NCBI GenBank assembly: GCA_022843385.1
Contig: JALHNT010000060.1
Span: 1-44,104, forward strand
Length of the DNA stretch: 44,104 nt
Reading direction: 5' to 3'
DNA from: Anaerolineae bacterium
GTDB taxonomy: Bacteria; Chloroflexota; Anaerolineae; Aggregatilineales; Phototrophicaceae
Shown: positions 1-7,512 of the stretch, piece after piece
Position numbering within the stretch: position 1 is the first letter of the stretch
Layout: the number at the start of each line of letters is the position of its first letter
Notes under the pieces: generated by a model
Told to the model about the DNA's origin: nothing
Seen by the model: the letters and a program-made list of their open reading frames with translations, nothing else
Databases searched by the model: none
Made by a program: the position numbers and the translations under genes

Positions 1-13
1 GCTCTTCCGATCT
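1..13. other. Illumina adapter remnant at contig end
   Basis: The window opens with GCTCTTCCGATCT, identical to the 3' end of the common Illumina TruSeq adapter. It sits at base 1, where read-through adapter would be expected in an untrimmed assembly. These bases should not be treated as genomic, although they happen to keep an open frame into the reductase gene that follows. Confidence 0.9.
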
Positions 14-684
14 ACATCTACACCATGCACGGTTTTGATGCCAAAACCGACGTTGAAGAAACGCTCAGGACACTCGATGGTCTGGTGCAAAGCGGCAAGG
101 TGCGTTATCTGGCTTGTTCCAACTTCTCTGGCTGGCACCTGATGAAATCGCTGGCGATCTCGGAGAAATATGGTTGGGCGCGCTACATGGCGCATCAGGC
201 GCATTACTCGCTGCTCCGCCGTGAATACGAATGGGAACTGATGCCGCTGGCACTCGATCAGCGTGTCGGGACGCTGGTCTGGGGGCCGCTGTCACAGGGA
301 CGTCTGAGCGGGAAGTTCCGCCGCGATCAGCCTATGCCTGCCGGCAGCCGGGTGGCACAGGGCGCTGGCGAAGGTCCGGCCATCGCCGATGACTGGTTCT
401 ATAGCGTGGTCGATGTGCTGGATGCGATCAGTACCGAGACGGGCAAGACCGTCTCTCAGGTAGCGCTCAATTGGCTGCTGGCGCGCCCCACCGTCTCAAG
501 TGTCATCATCGGCGCGCGAAATGAAGCTCAGTTGCGCGATAATCTGGGAGCGGTCGGCTGGTCCCTGAGCGCCGAGCAGGTGGCGCGGCTAGATGCAGTC
601 AGCGAACTGGATACGATCTATCCCTTCTGGCATCAGCGCGGCTTCACCGAGCGTAACCCGGTGCCCACGAAGCTCTACAAGTAG
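14..684 (+). CDS. Aldo/keto reductase, C-terminal part (5' truncated)
   Basis: This is the C-terminal two thirds of an NADPH-dependent aldo/keto reductase of the YajO/oxidoreductase type, a TIM-barrel enzyme that reduces carbonyls. The visible part begins at the catalytic-His strand (YTMHGFD) and continues through VEETLRTLDGLVQSGKVRY and the CSNFSGW motif. The C-terminal coenzyme-binding stretch is VSSVIIGARNEAQLRDN. The N-terminal region with the catalytic Asp-Tyr-Lys lies beyond the contig end. The Met at 25 is internal, not the start: the frame is open to base 1 through adapter sequence. Stop TAG is at 682-684. The substrate cannot be inferred. Confidence 0.9.
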
Positions 685-700
685 GGTATCAGACCCTGCG

Positions 701-756
701 GCTGCAAGGTCACTTTTGTGATGCAGGCATCAAAAAATCGTTAGTGACCTTGCGGC
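701..756 (+). terminator. Nested inverted repeat after the reductase gene
   Basis: GCAAGGTCACT (704-714) is complementary to AGTGACCTTGC (743-753), and the pairing can extend by wobble and GC pairs to about 701/756. Inside the loop lies a second hairpin, TGATGC (719-724) with GCATCA (727-732). It starts 17 bases after the stop codon. There is no U-run after the outer stem, so factor-independent termination is uncertain. It may be a 3' stabilising structure or a protein site. Confidence 0.5.
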
Positions 757-888
757 TCTCTAACAGACAGGCTTGGCGGCCTGAGCTGAGGACGACTGTA
801 CCTCGTTCCGTCTGAGATGCACTGTTGGCGGGATTGTGTTATCCTTCCAATATTGTAGTTAAAGTACCTCAGGGATTCGGTAAACGGC

Positions 889-2409
889 ATGATCGGACGG
901 AAACTGAAAGATCGCTACGAGATCCAGGAACACCTGGGTGATGGCTCCACCGCGACGGTCTACCGCGCACTGGATATTCGCCTGAATCGTCCGGTGGCGT
1001 TGAAGATTCTGCTGCCGCATGTGCGGGAGACCACGCGCAAACGATTCTTCCAGGAAGCCACTGCCGCAGCCGCACTTAACCATCCTAACATCATGTCGAT
1101 CTATGACATCGGTGAGGACGATGACCAGCATTTTCTGGTCGTCGAATATGTTGATGGCGAGCCGCTGTCGTACTACATCCCGTCGCAGCCGGAGACAGTC
1201 GTCAGCCTGGGGGCACAGATTGCCCGCGCGCTGAGCTATGCCCATGCTCGCCAGATCATCCACCGCGATATTAAGCCGGCCAACATCAAAGTCACCACCG
1301 ATGGTGCTGTCAAGATTATGGATCTGGGACTGGCCCTCCCGCGTGAAGCGACGCGCGTGACCGCCGAAGGTATGGTGATTGGCACCCCGGCCTATCTCTC
1401 GCCGGAGCAGGCTCAGGGGCTGCCGCTCGATCCGCGCACCGATATTTATTCGCTGGGTGTTGTTCTGTATGAGATGGCAACCGGTCACCTGCCATTTGAT
1501 GCCGATGAAATCCCGGCGCTGCTGTTGCAGCAGGTGCGCCAACCCCCGCCACCCCCACGCCTCATCAAGCCAGAACTGCCGATTGAACTGGAGCGTGTGA
1601 TCCTGAAGACGCTGGAGAAAAACCCGGTGCGGCGTTATGCCTCCGGTGATGCGTTGGCTTCGGCGCTGGAAGCCAGCATCACCAAAACCAGCACCGATGC
1701 CACCCAGCAGACCAAACCAGCCAAACTGGAGACTGGCGAGCGCAGCGTACGCCGCAGCAAGCCGACTATCCGCGTCATTCTGGCAGACGATCACACCATG
1801 ATCCGGCGTATGCTGGGCAGCTACCTGGAATCAACCGGCGACTTTGTGGTGGTCGGTGAAGCAGCCGATGGCGCTGAAGCGCTGGTGAAGACGCTGGAAG
1901 TCCTGCCGGATGTTCTGCTGCTCGATCTGAACATGCCGGGCGTGGGCGGGCTAGAAATCCTGCCCAGAGTGCGTGCCGAAGCCCCCAATGTCAAAGTCCT
2001 GATTTTGACCGGACGCGACGAGGATTGGTACATCATGCGCGCCATGCGAGCCGGGGCGCACGGCTATGTGTTAAAGTCCAGCAACGAAGAAGAGCTGATG
2101 GATGGCATCGTCAAGGTGACCCAGGGTCATATGGTGCTGGGTCAGGGCGTGGCGGAGAAGATCGTGACCGGCATGATGGGTGGCGAGGGTGCCGCGCAAT
2201 TGAGCATCACCGAACGCCAGGTGCTGCTATATGTGGCCGGGGGTTACGAAAACAGCGACATCGCCAAACATTTGCAGCTCAGTCAGCCAGTGGTGATCGA
2301 GACGCTGGCGAAAGCCATGAACAAACTCGGCGCAGGCGACCGCCATGCCGCGGCGCTGGCCGCATTGCGCGAAGGACTGATTGACCTGGATGAGCTGCAT
2401 GATCTGTGA
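889..2409 (+). CDS. Ser/Thr protein kinase fused to NarL-type response regulator
   Basis: The 506-residue protein joins two signalling modules that are normally separate. Residues about 9-262 form a Hanks-type kinase: glycine-rich loop LGDGSTATVY, Lys39, Glu56, catalytic HRDIKPAN (Asp127), DLG instead of DFG (Asp145) and GTPAYLSPEQ. After a polar linker, residues 294-410 form a receiver domain with Asp300/Asp301, phospho-acceptor Asp346 in LLLDLNMP, Thr374 and Lys396. Residues about 437-492 are a LuxR-type helix-turn-helix. There is no transmembrane segment, so it is cytoplasmic. It could phosphorylate its own output domain or merge Ser/Thr and His-Asp signals onto one DNA-binding head. All key catalytic residues are present. 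The ATG at 889 starts just before the kinase fold, with only a weak ribosome site. It stands alone, with no adjacent histidine kinase. Confidence 0.93.
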   Translation: MIGRKLKDRYEIQEHLGDGSTATVYRALDIRLNRPVALKILLPHVRETTRKRFFQEATAAAALNHPNIMSIYDIGEDDDQHFLVVEYVDGEPLSYYIPSQPETVVSLGAQIARALSYAHARQIIHRDIKPANIKVTTDGAVKIMDLGLALPREATRVTAEGMVIGTPAYLSPEQAQGLPLDPRTDIYSLGVVLYEMATGHLPFDADEIPALLLQQVRQPPPPPRLIKPELPIELERVILKTLEKNPVRRYASGDALASALEASITKTSTDATQQTKPAKLETGERSVRRSKPTIRVILADDHTMIRRMLGSYLESTGDFVVVGEAADGAEALVKTLEVLPDVLLLDLNMPGVGGLEILPRVRAEAPNVKVLILTGRDEDWYIMRAMRAGAHGYVLKSSNEEELMDGIVKVTQGHMVLGQGVAEKIVTGMMGGEGAAQLSITERQVLLYVAGGYENSDIAKHLQLSQPVVIETLAKAMNKLGAGDRHAAALAALREGLIDLDELHDL

Positions 2410-2422
2410 TGCCTGGGGCATC
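2408..2422 (+). terminator. Small hairpin at the kinase stop codon
   Basis: GATGCC (2408-2413), TGG and GGCATC (2417-2422) form a 6-bp stem overlapping the TGA stop. No U-run follows. The rest of 2423-2609 has no gene that I can support; it separates two convergent genes. Confidence 0.25.
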
Positions 2423-2609
2423 GGTCAGTAGCGCGGGTTTACCCGAAAACCAGTCCTATACACCCCACTCCGGCTGCACAGCCTGAAGATCGGCTTCAAC
2501 CTTCTTGTTTTCTAACAGGTGCAGTTGGCGAACCGCTCCCGCAGCCGTCCTCAGTTGTGGACAGACCGGCTGTGAACCCAGAACCGGCAACCAGGAATCC
2601 GCCGTCACC

Positions 2610-3686
2610 CTAACTCAACAACTCCCATTGGGTTGAACCGGTCTGCTGTTCCACCAGCAGCGAACGGCTGTGTAGCAGGGTACGCAGCGCGTCCGGCGTC
2701 ATGACGCTATCGGCTGAGCTATACTCACCATTCAACCGCGCTTCATCAGCCGGGCCCGTAACCAGCTCCGGCAGGATAGGGCGAATGGTGTAGTATTTGG
2801 GGCTGCGGGTGACAGTACGGTGAGCCTCTTCTTCCGAGACTAGGATTTCGTGGATCTTCTCGCCAGGGCGAATGCCGACGATCTGGGTTTCAATCGGACG
2901 CTCCCCGATCAGGGTAGCAGCGATGTCGGTCACTTTGGCGGCTGGCACGCGCGGGATGTAGGTTTCGCCACGCTGAGCCGACTGAATGGCCTCGAAGATC
3001 ACATCCACCGCATCATCCAGGCTGAGCAGGAAACGGGTCATATCAGCCGTGGTAATGGTGACGGGGCCACCGCTGCGAATCTGGTCATGGAACAGGGGAA
3101 TGACCGACCCGCGTGACGCCAACACATTGCCATAGCGCACACAGATGAAGCGGGTTTCCGGCGCATACAGGTTGGCGCTGATGAACACGCGCTCCTGAAT
3201 GGCCTTGGTCATGCCCATCACATTAACCGGCTTGCAGGCCTTATCGGTCGAAATGCCGACGACCGTTTCCACTGGCAGGCGCTGTTCGCGGATGGCGCGA
3301 ACAATGTTTTCTGGCCCGGTGATATTGGTCTGAACCGCTTCATAGGGGAAGTATTCACAGGTTGGCACCTGCTTGAGCGCCGCCGCATTGAAGACCACAT
3401 CAGCCTGCTGCAAGGCCGCGCTGACGCTGTGAAAATCACGGACATCCCCGATCCGGAATGTCAGCAAATCGCGAAAATTCTGGTAGATCACTTCATCAGT
3501 GGTGACCGCCCGCTGCATGTATTCCATGCGCATGAAATGCTGTTTGGCTTCGTCACGCGAGAAGATAATGATCTGCTGCGGACGCCCCAGCTCATTCGAG
3601 AGCAGGCGGCGCGTTAGCACTTTGCCCAGCGATCCGGTGCCGCCGGTAATCAGGATACGTTTGTTTTCAAGAGGATAGGTAGTCAT
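2610..3686 (-). CDS. UDP-GlcNAc 4,6-dehydratase-like protein (CapD/FlaA1 family)
   Basis: A soluble 358-residue extended-SDR sugar-nucleotide enzyme of the polysaccharide biosynthesis (CapD/FlaA1/PseB) family. Family members convert UDP-GlcNAc to a 4-keto-6-deoxy sugar for capsule or glycan synthesis. The N-terminal NAD(P) motif is GGTGSLG (residues 15-21), and NAAALKQVPTCEY is the typical family stretch. The active site reads STDKACKPVNVMGMTK (from about residue 146), so Met157 replaces the usual YxxxK tyrosine. RPGEKIHEILVSEEE near the C-terminus is also characteristic. I chose the ATG at 3686 because GGAAG lies 5 bases upstream; an ATG at 3707 is in frame but has no ribosome site. It is the last gene of an apparent operon with the methyltransferase (64-bp gap) and FGGY kinase. 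Confidence 0.88.
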   Translation of the reverse strand: MTTYPLENKRILITGGTGSLGKVLTRRLLSNELGRPQQIIIFSRDEAKQHFMRMEYMQRAVTTDEVIYQNFRDLLTFRIGDVRDFHSVSAALQQADVVFNAAALKQVPTCEYFPYEAVQTNITGPENIVRAIREQRLPVETVVGISTDKACKPVNVMGMTKAIQERVFISANLYAPETRFICVRYGNVLASRGSVIPLFHDQIRSGGPVTITTADMTRFLLSLDDAVDVIFEAIQSAQRGETYIPRVPAAKVTDIAATLIGERPIETQIVGIRPGEKIHEILVSEEEAHRTVTRSPKYYTIRPILPELVTGPADEARLNGEYSSADSVMTPDALRTLLHSRSLLVEQQTGSTQWELLS

Positions 3687-3750
3687 GGTGTCTTCCACAG
3701 GGTTCATTGGGTAAAAGCGGGTGAATTCACATCGGATGGGTTCTGGTCGC

Positions 3751-4704
3751 TCATGGAGAGTCTTTCACCCGCAGCCAGAAGCCGGTCGGTTCGGATGAGG
3801 GGTATTTCGCCCGCATATGATCATACTCTGGTGTGAAAGCCGCCCGCATCTTGTCCGGGTAGCGTGTCATCAGATAATTGCCGGCCCACAGGACTTCCGC
3901 CCGCGCATTGTGCGTCAGGTAGGCTTGCAGCAGCCATTGTTCATTCCAGTACCAGGGAACATCCAGATAGACTTTGGGATAGGGTTTGGGCAGCGAAATA
4001 TCATGGATATGCACCAGAACGCCGGGGGCGAGTCGCGGCAGGATTTCGCAATACTCCCACCAGACATCGTTGCCGGGGCGCAGCACATGCGACGAATCGA
4101 TGAACAGGATGTCGCCGGCCTGTAATTGCTGAAACAACGACAGATCAACCTGCTGCACCCGCTGCTCGATCAACCGGGTCAATTCGGGGAGCTGGCGCAG
4201 CTCCGGGCGCGGATACGGTTCGATGGCGATCAGCTCACTGACGGCGCGGCCTTCCGCCCGGTTGCGCCGGATGGCAGCCGCAGCCAGAAAAGTCGAGTTG
4301 CCGGAACCGATCTCGATGATGCGACGCGGGGCATGACGGCGGGTCAGACCGTAGTACAGGTTGCCATCAATCGCCATGTAGGTGCCATTCACCAGATAAA
4401 AATCGGTGGGAGCAGCGGCTTCATGCAGCGGAAAGGCGTTGAACTCGGCTTTGTAGGGCGTCACCACCTCATCGATCAGCCGCCAGGCCGCCGCTTCATT
4501 CAGATCAATCCCCACCATGTCGGTTTCGCGCAGAAACCCCAGATCAACCGCGTCCGGCACCGGCGAATAATACTGGGTGCTCAGGATGCGATAGGCTGGC
4601 CGGGAGAAGAGCTTGTACAATGTTTCGGCGGGCAGCGTGCGTTCCAGCAGCCTGAACAGGCGGCTGATACCCCGCACCGCCAGCGAACCGACGACTTGAC
4701 GCAT
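3751..4704 (-). CDS. Class I SAM-dependent methyltransferase
   Basis: A 317-residue protein with a Rossmann-type methyltransferase core (Methyltransf_24-like). SAM-binding motif I is IIEIGSGNSTFL (residues about 129-140). An acidic end of strand 2 follows in LIAIEPYPRPELR, and DILFIDSSHVL marks strand 4. The N-terminal 90 residues are helical and polar, with no clear signal. The substrate is unknown; its place between a sugar kinase and a UDP-sugar dehydratase suggests methylation of a glycan or sugar precursor. The ATG at 4704 has a good AAGGAAG ribosome site. The gap to the upstream kinase gene is 62 bp on the same strand. Confidence 0.82.
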   Translation of the reverse strand: MRQVVGSLAVRGISRLFRLLERTLPAETLYKLFSRPAYRILSTQYYSPVPDAVDLGFLRETDMVGIDLNEAAAWRLIDEVVTPYKAEFNAFPLHEAAAPTDFYLVNGTYMAIDGNLYYGLTRRHAPRRIIEIGSGNSTFLAAAAIRRNRAEGRAVSELIAIEPYPRPELRQLPELTRLIEQRVQQVDLSLFQQLQAGDILFIDSSHVLRPGNDVWWEYCEILPRLAPGVLVHIHDISLPKPYPKVYLDVPWYWNEQWLLQAYLTHNARAEVLWAGNYLMTRYPDKMRAAFTPEYDHMRAKYPSSEPTGFWLRVKDSP

Positions 4705-4766
4705 AGGGCTTCCTTATGATGAGCCGAATCCAGCGCCCGATGATACCACCATCCGCCCACGCCTGA

Positions 4767-6263
4767 CTATTGCCGAAGCTGCTCCATGAAGGGGTAAAGC
4801 TGTCCATAGCGAGAGAAGCGTTCCTCATACAGCGCATGGCGTTGCGCATCCGGCTCGAATACCCGGTCGATCTGCACCAGCGTCTGGATGGCATCCGCCG
4901 CCGAGGCATACACCCCGGTGCCAAGCCCAGCCAGCATGGCCGCGCCGAGCGCCGTCGCTTCGGTCACGCGCGGGCGGGTCAGCGGCTTGCCCAGGATGTC
5001 GGCTTTGATTTGCAGCCATTGATCGGAACGCGCCCCGCCGCCGGTCATGCGGAATTCGTCGATGGTGATGCCGGCCTGCGCCAGCCGATCCAGCCCATCG
5101 CGGAAGTAATAGGTGACGCCTTCCAGCAGCCCCTTGATGAATTCGCCGCGCGAGGTGTTGAGCGTCAGGCCAGCGATCAGCCCGGTCACATCATCCTGAA
5201 AATAAGGCGGGCCAGTCGGGGCGAAATGCGGCAGCACCATCAGATTGGTCGGGTCAGCCGGCATATCCGCCAGCAGCAGATCATAGACATCGCGTCCGGC
5301 GGCTTCGGCCTCGGCGCGTTCGGCGCGGGCGAAGGTATCACGAAACCATTTGAGCAGTGCCCCGCCGGTCAGATTGTAGTAGAAGCTGATGTACAGACCC
5401 GGCAGCGCGTGGTGCTCGACATTCAGACGTGGCTCGATCATGGGGGCCGCTGGCGGAATGGCATCGTAGACCGGCGCGATGGTGATATACGTCCCCAGAC
5501 CATAAGCTGCCATTCCGGGGCGGATGACGCCGGAGCCGGTGGCGTTGGCACACTGGTCATGTGCCCCCAGCACGATCTGCACATCGCGTGGCAACCCGAG
5601 GTTGTCGGCAGCGGCGCGGCTGATGGTCCCGGTGATTGTGCCAGAAGGAACGACGCGCGGCAGTTTTTCACGCGGCATCCCGATGAAAGCCAGCGTTTCG
5701 TCAGACCAGTCACGCTGGCGCAGGTCGAGGAACAGTGTGCGATTCGCCAGCGAGTATTCCATCACCGGCTCGCCGCCCAGCAGATACGCCACCAGATCCG
5801 CCCAGCCGAAGAAGCGGTCGGTCTGCTCGAACAACTCTGGCTGATGATCGCGCCGCCAGATCAGTTTGCAGCCGCCGTAGCTGTTGGCGACCACATTGCC
5901 GCTGCGCTCGAAAAACAGCAGTGGATCGAGACTGGCGAGCGTTGTCGTCGCTTCACTGCCGCGCGCATCGAACCCCATCAGACAATTGCCCAGGATGACC
6001 CGATCGCGCGAGACTGGCGTCATGGCCTCGCCCATCGACGACACCGCCAGCGCCGTCACTGGGTCAGGCTGGGTGAACGGGACAACCTCACGGATACAGT
6101 CCTGCACCTGCTCCCAGACATGGCGGCTGTCCAGTTCGGCCCAGTCCGGGCGCGGGCGAACAATATCATATTCGCGCTGTGCCATGCCCAGCACCGTGCC
6201 ATCGACGCGGATGGCGAGGACTTTGCAGCCAGTGGTTCCAACATCAATGCCCAGCAGACTCAT
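4767..6263 (-). CDS. FGGY-family carbohydrate kinase
   Basis: A 498-residue cytoplasmic sugar kinase of the FGGY family (xylulokinase, fuculokinase, gluconokinase relatives), which phosphorylates a pentose, hexose or polyol with ATP. The first phosphate loop is GIDVGTTGCK at residues 5-14. GAHDQ (Asp236) supplies the likely catalytic base at the start of the C-terminal domain. The adenosine loop is MTGGGARSDQW (from residue 406), followed by VTEATALGAAMLAG. I chose the ATG at 6263 because the ATPase fold starts there; the in-frame extension to 6503 is non-homologous and runs into the divergent ada region. The sugar specificity is not readable. It is first in the apparent operon with the methyltransferase and dehydratase. 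Confidence 0.88.
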   Translation of the reverse strand: MSLLGIDVGTTGCKVLAIRVDGTVLGMAQREYDIVRPRPDWAELDSRHVWEQVQDCIREVVPFTQPDPVTALAVSSMGEAMTPVSRDRVILGNCLMGFDARGSEATTTLASLDPLLFFERSGNVVANSYGGCKLIWRRDHQPELFEQTDRFFGWADLVAYLLGGEPVMEYSLANRTLFLDLRQRDWSDETLAFIGMPREKLPRVVPSGTITGTISRAAADNLGLPRDVQIVLGAHDQCANATGSGVIRPGMAAYGLGTYITIAPVYDAIPPAAPMIEPRLNVEHHALPGLYISFYYNLTGGALLKWFRDTFARAERAEAEAAGRDVYDLLLADMPADPTNLMVLPHFAPTGPPYFQDDVTGLIAGLTLNTSRGEFIKGLLEGVTYYFRDGLDRLAQAGITIDEFRMTGGGARSDQWLQIKADILGKPLTRPRVTEATALGAAMLAGLGTGVYASAADAIQTLVQIDRVFEPDAQRHALYEERFSRYGQLYPFMEQLRQ

Positions 6264-6374
6264 GAGGACGACCTTCAGGTAATTGCCGCGACGTCCATAC
6301 GACGCGATGATTGACCATAATACCGTCCCCGGCGCAGTTTTGCATCGGGTCGGGTGCTTGCCTGGACATTGAGC

Positions 6375-6415
6375 GCAAGAAGTAGATAGCTCGGTTAGCC
6401 TGGCTCGATTATAGT
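6375..6415 (+). promoter_or_regulatory. Putative Ada-box and -10 element upstream of ada
   Basis: GAGCGCAAGA at 6371-6380 matches the core of the E. coli Ada operator (GCGCAAGA), including the B-box GCAA at 6375-6378. The A-box position reads ACA instead of AAT. A TATAGT -10 element lies at 6410-6415, placing the box around -47, where methylated Ada would activate. No -35 consensus is seen, as is usual for activator-dependent promoters. It sits in the 184-bp divergent gap between the FGGY kinase and ada genes. Confidence 0.4.
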
Positions 6416-6447
6416 AAGGAGAGTGATCGGGATGAAGCGATGAGGCG

Positions 6448-7488
6448 ATGAGCATGAGCAACGACAATGAACGCTGGCTGGCGGTGCAGCACAAAGACCG
6501 CACTTATGATGGACAGTTCGTCACGGCGGTGCGTTCTACCGGCATCTATTGCCGCCCCTCCTGCCCGGCGCGCATCCCGAAACGGGAGAATATCACCTTC
6601 TATCAGCATCCCCAGGAAGCCGAAGCGGCGGGTTTTCGCCCGTGTAAACGGTGTAGCCCGCATACCCAGGCGTATGAAGCCGAGATTGCTGAACGCCTCT
6701 GCCGCTACATCGAAAGCCATCTGGATGATCGGTTGACGCTGGATGAACTGAGCGCTGCCGTCAGCCTCAGCCCGCAGCATTTACAACGGGTCTTCAAGCG
6801 CGTCGTCGGCATCTCACCGCGTGAGTATGTCGAAGCTCAGCGGTTAGGCAAAGTCAAAGCCAGCCTGAAAGCCGGCGAGAGCGTGACTGAGGCGCTCTAT
6901 GAAGCCGGATTCAGCTCCAGCAGCCGTCTGTACGAACGGGCTGACCAGCAGTTCGGCATGACCCCGGCCACTTATCGTGAGGGAGGGAAGGATATGTCCA
7001 TTCGTTATACGCTGGTGACCAGTTCGCTGGGTTATGTCCTGGCCGCCACTACCGAGCGCGGCATATGCGCGGTGTGTCTGGGTGATGATGTCGCGGCGCT
7101 GGAAGATGAACTGCGGCGCGATTACCCCTCGGCGCACATCGAGCGCGATGACGATCTGGGAGAGCAGGTGGTCGGCGTGGTTGAGCAGATCGAGGGCCAA
7201 CCGGCGCACACCGAGCTGCCGCTGGATATTCATGGGACGGCCTTTCAGTGGCGGGTGTGGCAGGCGTTACGTGCCATCCCACGCGGTGAGACGCGCTCGT
7301 ATGCCCAGGTGGCCGAGGCCATCGGCCAGCCAGAGGCAGTGCGGGCGGTGGCGCGCGCCTGTGCCAGCAACAAGATCGCGGTGCTCATCCCGTGTCATCG
7401 GGTAGTGCGGCAGGGCGGCGAACTGAGCGGGTATCGTTGGGGTGTGGAGCGCAAACGCGAACTGCTGGAACGCGAGCAGCAACCCTAA
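6448..7488 (+). CDS. ada: Ada: methyl-phosphotriester sensor / AraC regulator / O6-alkylguanine-DNA methyltransferase
   Basis: The full-length 346-residue Ada protein repairs alkylated DNA and activates the adaptive response. The N-terminal zinc/methyl-acceptor domain has the four cysteines Cys35, Cys39, Cys66 and Cys69 (GIYCRPSCPAR ... CKRC). An AraC-type helix-turn-helix pair occupies about residues 80-178. The C-terminal O6-methylguanine methyltransferase carries the acceptor Cys316 in IPCHRVV, preceded by RAVARACASNKIAVL. All domains are intact. Two ATGs (6448 and 6454) compete; a GAGG just upstream supports 6448. It converges on the molybdenum-subunit gene with a 24-bp gap. No alkA or alkB is nearby. 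Confidence 0.95.
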   Translation: MSMSNDNERWLAVQHKDRTYDGQFVTAVRSTGIYCRPSCPARIPKRENITFYQHPQEAEAAGFRPCKRCSPHTQAYEAEIAERLCRYIESHLDDRLTLDELSAAVSLSPQHLQRVFKRVVGISPREYVEAQRLGKVKASLKAGESVTEALYEAGFSSSSRLYERADQQFGMTPATYREGGKDMSIRYTLVTSSLGYVLAATTERGICAVCLGDDVAALEDELRRDYPSAHIERDDDLGEQVVGVVEQIEGQPAHTELPLDIHGTAFQWRVWQALRAIPRGETRSYAQVAEAIGQPEAVRAVARACASNKIAVLIPCHRVVRQGGELSGYRWGVERKRELLEREQQP

Positions 7489-7512
7489 AGATTTCGACAA
7501 GGGCGAATCCTC

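Noticed and set aside
859..1794. 311-codon minus-strand frame opposite the kinase
   Set aside because: It is a shadow of the kinase domain; the kinase frame has all catalytic residues.
4770..6314. 514-codon open frame opposite the FGGY kinase
   Set aside because: It is antisense to a complete kinase with all motifs; the product is His/Gln/Arg-rich without domains or a ribosome site.
6264..6503. 80-residue N-terminal extension of the FGGY kinase
   Set aside because: It precedes the ATP-binding start MSLLGIDVGTTG, has no family resemblance and overlaps the start of ada on the other strand.
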